Assembly (NCBI GenBank): GCA_012840625.1
Contig: DUSB01000147.1
Span: 1 to 19,314 of the forward strand
Direction of reading: 5' to 3'
Source of the DNA: Syntrophomonadaceae bacterium
GTDB taxonomy: Bacteria > Bacillota > Syntrophomonadia > Syntrophomonadales > Syntrophomonadaceae
Length of the DNA: 19,314 nt
Under the pieces are notes generated by a model that saw only the letters and a list, made by a program, of their open reading frames with translations, had not been told where the DNA came from and made no database searches. This document shows, piece after piece, positions 14,184-19,314 of this stretch. Within the stretch, counting starts at the first letter, position 1, and every line of letters begins with the position of its first letter. A program made the translations under genes and the position numbers.

Positions 14184-15863
14184 TTAATCTTCAAAACAGC
14201 TGCCACCTATAAATTCTCTTAAAATAGAGTTGGGCGGAATACTGGTAGTAGAAATGGCTTTAAAATAGCTTAAAAATTTAAGTAAACGACGCGCTTCAAT
14301 GTACTCCCGATTTTCAGGACCAATTTCCTTTAACAATGGTTCCGCCAGAGGTTTTAGGGCTGCCAATTCATATACCAGCGATGAATTAAACATTACATCC
14401 GCGTTCTCCTGGAAAGGAAAAATATTTTTCTCTTCCCCCCGACGAACCGAAGGCCAACGTTTTATGGTACCCAGTGCTGAATAGCCCCTGGTTCTTGCAT
14501 CACGGATAATACGACGCAGCAAACGGCTGTCAGTGGTCGGAATTCGATTACTATAATCGATATTCAACTGGGTTAAGGCACTGATATAAATTTTGAATTT
14601 CTGTTCTGCCGGTATCGCCCAAGTAAGGCGATCATTCAAGCCGTGAATACCCTCGATGATAATCGGTTCCCCAGGGGGAACCTGCAGTCGAATTCCCTTT
14701 TCCTCAGTGGTTCCAGTAATAAAATTATAAACGGGAACCTCTACTTCTTCGCCTGCTATCAGTCGGCTCAAATCTTCGTTAAAGGGGTTAAGTTTTAAGG
14801 CTTCCAGCGATTCAAAATCGTACTCTCCATTAGCATCCAATGGGGTATCGACGCGATCAATAAAATAATTATCCAGGGATATTGAAACCGGACGACGTCC
14901 ATTAACCCTTAATTGTATCAGCAGGCGCTGTGCAAAAGTTGTCTTGCCTGAAGAAGAGGGCCCCGATATGAGCACCACTCTGGTTTTAGGATCGCTGCAG
15001 ATCATATCTGCTATTTCAGCAATTTTCTTCTCATGCAGCGCCTCGTTGATACGGATTAAATCATCGATTTGACCCGCTTCAATAAGATCATTTAAGGCCG
15101 CCAAATGAGGCGTATCCATCATTTCTGCCCATTCTTTAGCTTCCCTATGAATTTCAGCCAATTTCCGCTGGGGCCGATAGGTTTGAATCTTACCTCCATC
15201 ATCCTTACGTGGAGTCTGAAGAACCAGGCCCGGAGCATAAGGTAGAACCCTTACCTGAGTTAAGATTCCGGTTCGATGAACCATATGACCATAGAAATAC
15301 TCATAGTAGCCATCCAGAGCATAAACATGAACATAATCCATCCCCCGCTGCTGGAGGACTTTTACTTTTTCCATCTGTCCCTGCTTTTCAAAAATCTGAT
15401 AAGCCTCTGCTCGGGGCAATCTCAAACGTTTTATAGGATGATCCTGAGCAATTAATTCATCGATTTTTTCTTGAATGATCCGAACTTCTTCTTCATTTAC
15501 TTCATAGCCATTAAACTCACAAAAAAGACCATTAGACAGGGTATGTTTAACCATAAGAATTCGATCGGGGAATAGATCACGACATACTTTTAACAACATA
15601 AAGGTTGCACTGCGTTGATAAATAGCGGCTCCTGCTTCGGTCGATAGATCAATAAGTTCAACAGTTTCTCCATCTTTTAATCTGCGATGTAAATCCCGCA
15701 GGCGGTTATCAATAATACCACCCAGTATGGGATAAACAAAGTCCTGGGAATCGATTTGATCTGCTAGGGCCCCAATCGTTGTTCCTTCCGGTAAATAAAA
15801 TGTCCCCAGCCCGTTTACCTGGACTTTAATCTGGCGATCTTGCGCCTGCATTGTCTGTGACAT
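14184..15863 (-). CDS. TGS domain / uridine kinase-like nucleoside kinase fusion
   Basis: This 559-residue cytoplasmic protein joins a ThrRS-like N-terminus to a P-loop kinase. Residues about 11-73 form a TGS domain. Residues about 80-225 resemble the threonyl/alanyl-tRNA synthetase second additional domain (LFPDRILMVKHTLSNGLFCEF), but the place of its metal-binding HxxxH is occupied by QRSATF (83-88), so editing is unlikely. The C-terminal phosphoribulokinase/uridine kinase domain has Walker A GPSSSGKTT (301-309), SLDNYFIDR (329-337), PVYNF (377-381) and IIIEGIHGLN (401-410). It probably phosphorylates a nucleoside such as uridine; the substrate is not proven. The start has GGGGAGG 7 nt upstream. 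It follows pheT by 83 bp and is probably cotranscribed with pheST, placing it under the Phe T-box. Confidence 0.88.
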   Translation of the reverse strand: MSQTMQAQDRQIKVQVNGLGTFYLPEGTTIGALADQIDSQDFVYPILGGIIDNRLRDLHRRLKDGETVELIDLSTEAGAAIYQRSATFMLLKVCRDLFPDRILMVKHTLSNGLFCEFNGYEVNEEEVRIIQEKIDELIAQDHPIKRLRLPRAEAYQIFEKQGQMEKVKVLQQRGMDYVHVYALDGYYEYFYGHMVHRTGILTQVRVLPYAPGLVLQTPRKDDGGKIQTYRPQRKLAEIHREAKEWAEMMDTPHLAALNDLIEAGQIDDLIRINEALHEKKIAEIADMICSDPKTRVVLISGPSSSGKTTFAQRLLIQLRVNGRRPVSISLDNYFIDRVDTPLDANGEYDFESLEALKLNPFNEDLSRLIAGEEVEVPVYNFITGTTEEKGIRLQVPPGEPIIIEGIHGLNDRLTWAIPAEQKFKIYISALTQLNIDYSNRIPTTDSRLLRRIIRDARTRGYSALGTIKRWPSVRRGEEKNIFPFQENADVMFNSSLVYELAALKPLAEPLLKEIGPENREYIEARRLLKFLSYFKAISTTSIPPNSILREFIGGSCFED

Positions 15864-15907
15864 TCAATATCCTCCCCTTAACAGAAAACTTCCCCATCAA
15901 ATTCACC

Positions 15908-15935
15908 GGGAAGAGAGATCCGTTTCTCTCTTCCC
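15908..15935 (-). other. stable hairpin between pheT and the kinase gene, without a T tract
   Basis: A perfect 11-bp stem GGGAAGAGAGA/TCTCTCTTCCC (minus strand, arms 15925-15935 and 15908-15918) with a 6-nt loop begins 11 nt after the pheT stop codon. It is followed by GGTGAATTT, with no U-run, so it is not a classical terminator. It may protect the pheST mRNA end after processing, or reduce read-through into the kinase gene. Confidence 0.6.
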
Positions 15936-15946
15936 TTAATCTTTAT

Positions 15947-18001
15947 CTATCTCAATTCAGCTTCCATTTTATCAGCTAATGCCTGCATAATCTTCTCCAT
16001 ACATACATTGACCTCTTCTTCATTTAGTGTACGCTCAGTTGACTGGAATGTCAGCCTGAAAGCAACACTTTTTGCGCCCTCAGGAACCTGATCTCCGGTA
16101 TAAATATCAAAAACAACTACATCCTGCAACAGTGGCTGTCCATGTTCCTTGATAAGGGTCAGCATATCAACTGCTTTAATATTATCATCTACGATAATCG
16201 CCAAGTCACGCTCAATGGATGGGTAGCGCGCTATTTCCTGACGCATTGTCGGATTACGTGATAATGCGAATAAACTTTTTATATCTAATTCAAAAGCACA
16301 GGCCCGGGGTCGGATGTCGAATTCGGCTCGCACTGCAGGGTGAATTTCCCCCATGGTACCGATAACTCGATCCTCAACTACAATCATGGCAGAACGCCCG
16401 GGATGATAGTAAGGCTCTTTGCTTTCCACCCAGGAAGCAGCTGGAATGCCCAGTTTGTGCAGCAGTCTTTCCACAATCCCCTTTAAATAAAAGAAATCCA
16501 TATTAACAGCATTCTGGACCCAGTTTGACTCCGTTTTTCCGGCCACAATGGCAGCTACTTTGCGTACTTCATCAGGCAGATTATCTGCTGACGGATAAAA
16601 AACCGATCCCACTTCAAACATAGCCAGATTGTCATTCTTCCGGGCCAGATTCCTGCTCATCGTATCCAGCAAGCCCGGTAATAAAAGAGTTCTCATAACA
16701 CTATACTCTTCTGACAAAGGATTGGCGATACGGACAATATCTCTTAGCTTATCATCTTCTGGTATCTGCAGCATGGAAAAATATTTAGGACTAATAAAGC
16801 TGTAGTTAACCACTTCATAAAGCTGAGCAGATAATATCGTTTTGATGCGTTCTATAAAACGCTGATAGGGATCCAGCCCTCCCTGTGTAGTACGCATATG
16901 GGGAAGAACAGCCGGTATCTTATCATAACCATAGAGTCTGGCTACCTCTTCAATCAGATCCACTTCCATAGTGATGTCCGAACGATAGGTCGGTATATAG
17001 ACCTTAAATACGCCCTCTTCTTCACTAATGCGAAAATCCAATCTTTGAATCAAGGAGCGAATAGTATCTTTATCCAGCTCAGTCCCCAGTAATTGGTTTA
17101 CTCTCTGCGGACGCAGGCTGACATGAATCGGTAGCTGCGGGTCAGGATAACAATCCACTACTCCCCCCACTACTTCTCCATCACCTAATTCTGCAATCAG
17201 CTGGGCAGCACGATCAGCCGCATATAGAATACCATTAATATCGACACCTTTTTCAAAACGGATCGAAGAATCACTTCGTAGAGCCAGTTGGCGCGATGTA
17301 CGGCGTATATTCACTCCATTAAAGCAGGCCGATTCAATCAAAACCCGGGTGGTGTTTTCCTGTATCTCTGAGTTTTGTCCCCCCATAATACCCGCCAGAG
17401 CTACCGGTTGATCTGACTCAGTAATGAGCAGCATATCTGTACTCAAAGATCTTTCAATATCATCCAGGGTGACGATGGACTCACCAGCCCTGGCCGTTCG
17501 TACTATAATCTTTTTCTGTTCACCCAGCAGATCATAATCAAAGGCATGCAGAGGCTGGTTTGTTTCTAATAGAACAAAATTCGTTATATCCACTACATTA
17601 TTAATCGGCCTGATGCCACTGGCGATTAAACGTTTCTGCATCCAATCAGGAGAGGGTTTAATGGTAACATTTTTTACCATACGTGCCGCATAACGTCGGC
17701 AAAGATCAGGGTTCTTTATCTCCACATCAATATACTGCTGAATATCTTCCTCATTTTCTTCAACATGAACCTCTGGGATCTTGACTTTTTTACCCTGTAT
17801 GGCAGCCAGTTCACGAGCTAAATTAATCATGCCCAGGCAATCACCCCGATTGGGGGTTAGATCCAGTTCCAATACATGATCATCACCGATTACATCAATG
17901 CTTTCAACTTCAATGCCGGCCATCGTCAGGTGATGGGCCAGATCCTCCGGGGACCAATCAAAATCCACATAATCCTTTAACCAATTTATTGAAACTCCCA
18001 T
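15947..18001 (-). CDS. pheT: phenylalanyl-tRNA synthetase beta subunit, lacking the tRNA-binding OB domain
   Basis: This is the beta subunit of the cytoplasmic alpha2-beta2 PheRS. Its 684 residues are about 115 fewer than the usual bacterial 790-810. The usual start MGVSINWLKDYVDFD...GIEVESIDVIG (1-39) runs directly into DDHVLELDLTPNRGDCLGM (40-58), so the PF01588-type domain normally inserted here is absent. The B3/B4 editing region (about 100-270) has RPINNVVDITNFVLLE and QPLHAFDYD. B5 is about 291-365 (RVNQLLG, PTYRSDI, DLIEEVARLYGYD). A synthetase-like core (about 370-580) is followed by the FDX-ACB anticodon-binding domain (about 590-684, ARYPSIERDLAIIV). AAGGAGGT lies 8 nt from the ATG and overlaps the pheS stop codon, 14 nt separating the genes. 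No frameshift is seen. Confidence 0.95.
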   Translation of the reverse strand: MGVSINWLKDYVDFDWSPEDLAHHLTMAGIEVESIDVIGDDHVLELDLTPNRGDCLGMINLARELAAIQGKKVKIPEVHVEENEEDIQQYIDVEIKNPDLCRRYAARMVKNVTIKPSPDWMQKRLIASGIRPINNVVDITNFVLLETNQPLHAFDYDLLGEQKKIIVRTARAGESIVTLDDIERSLSTDMLLITESDQPVALAGIMGGQNSEIQENTTRVLIESACFNGVNIRRTSRQLALRSDSSIRFEKGVDINGILYAADRAAQLIAELGDGEVVGGVVDCYPDPQLPIHVSLRPQRVNQLLGTELDKDTIRSLIQRLDFRISEEEGVFKVYIPTYRSDITMEVDLIEEVARLYGYDKIPAVLPHMRTTQGGLDPYQRFIERIKTILSAQLYEVVNYSFISPKYFSMLQIPEDDKLRDIVRIANPLSEEYSVMRTLLLPGLLDTMSRNLARKNDNLAMFEVGSVFYPSADNLPDEVRKVAAIVAGKTESNWVQNAVNMDFFYLKGIVERLLHKLGIPAASWVESKEPYYHPGRSAMIVVEDRVIGTMGEIHPAVRAEFDIRPRACAFELDIKSLFALSRNPTMRQEIARYPSIERDLAIIVDDNIKAVDMLTLIKEHGQPLLQDVVVFDIYTGDQVPEGAKSVAFRLTFQSTERTLNEEEVNVCMEKIMQALADKMEAELR

Positions 18002-18015
18002 TTCAGCCCACCTCC

Positions 18016-19038
18016 TTAAAACTGTGCCAAAAAGCGCTTATCATTATCATAAAATAAACGCAAATCATTAATTCCGTACTTCAACATAGCAATACGTTCA
18101 ATACCCAGGCCAAAAGCAAAACCTGTTACTTTTTCCGGATCATAGCCACCGTTTTCCAGTACTTTCGGATTTACCATGCCGGCGCCTAATATCTCCAGCC
18201 AGCCGCTGTAGGAACATACTCTACACCCTTTACCTTTACAATTAACACAGGATATATCCATTTCTGCCGAAGGCTCAGTAAAGGGGAAGAAGGAAGGGCG
18301 ATACCTTACCTGTAATTCCTGCTCAAAAATGCGTTCAGCAAAAGCCAATAATGTACCTTTCAGATGACCAAAGGTAATGGATTCATCGATAACCAGCCCT
18401 TCTACTTGATGGAACATAGGCGAATGAGTGGCATCGTCATCTCTGCGATACACCTTCCCCGGCACAATAATTTTCACCGGTGTCTGTGGTGCTGTCTTTT
18501 CCATCACCCTTACCTGCATCGGTGAAGTATGGGTGCGCAGTAAAATGTCATCAGAAATATAAAAAGAATCCTGCATATCCCTGGCTGGATGGTCTTTAGG
18601 GATATTTAAGGCTTCAAAATTATAGTAATCATATTCAATTTCAGGTCCCTCTGCAATACTGAATCCCATGCCGATAAAAATATCTTTTATTTCATTGGCC
18701 ACCCGGCTAAGGGGATGCAAGCTGCCACTTTGAATAAGGGTTCCGGGCAGACTGATATCAATCTTTTCGCGGGCAAGTTTGGTTTCCATCTCCCGCTGCT
18801 TAATTTCAGCTATTTTTTCTTCAATTAATTGTTCCAGCGCTTGCTTGATTTCATTGCCTACTTTACCAGTTTCCGCTCTTTCATCTGCTGCCAGATCTTT
18901 TAAGCCACGGAGTAAAACAGTGATCTCACCTTTTCGCCCCAAGGTTTTAACTTTAACCTCACGGAGGGAATCAAGATCGCTGGCATTCATAATTTTTTCT
19001 TCCGCTGCTGCTCTGATCTCTTTTAGTCGCTCAATCAT
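18016..19038 (-). CDS. pheS: phenylalanyl-tRNA synthetase alpha subunit
   Basis: This 340-residue class II catalytic subunit attaches Phe to tRNA-Phe. An N-terminal coiled-coil arm (about 1-90) precedes the catalytic core. Motif 2 is GKVYRRDDDATHSPMFHQVEG (194-214) and motif 3 is GFAFGLGIERIAMLKYGI (306-323); TSPMQVR (171-177) is also typical. An insert with C264, C267, C272 and C275 (CVNCKGKGCRVC) is the cysteine pattern common in Firmicutes PheS. I chose the ATG at 19038: GGAGG lies 6 nt before it, whereas the in-frame ATG at 19056 would place that same ribosome binding site inside the coding region. It is the first gene after the T-box leader. Confidence 0.96.
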   Translation of the reverse strand: MIERLKEIRAAAEEKIMNASDLDSLREVKVKTLGRKGEITVLLRGLKDLAADERAETGKVGNEIKQALEQLIEEKIAEIKQREMETKLAREKIDISLPGTLIQSGSLHPLSRVANEIKDIFIGMGFSIAEGPEIEYDYYNFEALNIPKDHPARDMQDSFYISDDILLRTHTSPMQVRVMEKTAPQTPVKIIVPGKVYRRDDDATHSPMFHQVEGLVIDESITFGHLKGTLLAFAERIFEQELQVRYRPSFFPFTEPSAEMDISCVNCKGKGCRVCSYSGWLEILGAGMVNPKVLENGGYDPEKVTGFAFGLGIERIAMLKYGINDLRLFYDNDKRFLAQF

Positions 19039-19095
19039 ATCGCTCCTCCTAAACATATTTATTTTTTATTCGTGCTGATACCTCAGAAAATAGCA

Positions 19096-19314
19096 AGAGT
19101 TTCATCCCGTGAGGGACGAAACTCTACTTCCGCGGTACCACCCTGATTAATCAGACAAGTCCGATTCTCTTTTAGCCAGTAACGGCGGCATCCGTCAAGA
19201 TTTACTCCGGTTCAATCTTGATGCTCCGGGGCGAATTCGACTGTCATTCCCTGGTCGTATTTTCAGTCCAGGATACAACCTCCCTGAAAGGAATGTTACC
19301 CTACAGTCTACTAC
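19096..19314 (-). promoter_or_regulatory. tRNA-Phe T-box leader of pheST (5' end outside the window)
   Basis: On the minus strand the T-box sequence AGGGTGGTACCGCG lies at 19131-19144. Downstream is a 13-bp terminator stem (arms 19113-19125 and 19096-19108, loop of 4), whose 5' arm includes GTCCCT, able to pair instead with AGGG of the T-box to form the antiterminator. In stem I, GACTGT near the right edge pairs with ACAGTC. Opposite the AGTA turn, the specifier loop reads GAATTC, giving UUC (19233-19235), a Phe codon. Uncharged tRNA-Phe should therefore favour read-through into pheS, pheT and probably the kinase gene. The base of stem I and the promoter lie beyond 19314. The U-tract after the terminator is imperfect (TGCTATTTT). 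Confidence 0.93.

Overview
The window looks like chromosomal core DNA of a low-to-moderate GC anaerobic Firmicute. A Clostridia member related to the Syntrophomonas/Desulfotomaculum group is my best guess. This is inferred from strong AAGGAGG-type ribosome binding sites, a T-box leader, the order pheS-pheT-(kinase)-zapA-polX-U32-mutS2, a KMSKS-type TyrRS and an A-type flavodiiron protein. I see no transposase, phage, CRISPR array or tRNA/rRNA gene.

Layout. Bases 1-977 (+) hold the 3' end of a probable ABC-transporter solute-binding protein and a class I SAM methyltransferase. A hairpin near 1167-1199 separates these from a minus-strand flavodiiron protein (fprA-like, 1248-2801) that carries an extra C-terminal iron-sulfur domain. 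Next on the minus strand is tyrS (3036-4247, TTG start). It is divergent from a plus-strand class A penicillin-binding protein (4456-6744). A strong bidirectional terminator (6746-6784) separates the PBP from a long minus-strand series.

That series is transcribed from the right edge leftward. A phenylalanine T-box leader (19096-19314, cut by the edge) is followed by pheS, pheT, a TGS-domain/uridine-kinase fusion, a gap holding a promoter and terminator pair (possible small RNA or attenuated leader), zapA, polX, a two-lobed U32 peptidase-family protein, and mutS2. The T-box ties PheRS and the kinase to the charging state of tRNA-Phe. ZapA (Z-ring), PolX and MutS2 (DNA repair) and U32 (probable rRNA modification) form the conserved downstream block.

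Nothing here is an obvious new defence or mobile system. The points most worth a second look are: (1) the polX 5' end, whose homologous N-terminus is in frame with zapA across the zapA TGA and has no normal start codon, as if one A were inserted just after the ATG; (2) a PheT that lacks the usual bacterial tRNA-binding OB domain; (3) a near-consensus promoter followed about 130 nt later by a strong terminator with no gene between; (4) a flavodiiron protein fused to a Fer4_19-like domain; (5) a terminator-like hairpin inside the apparent 5' UTR of the U32 gene.
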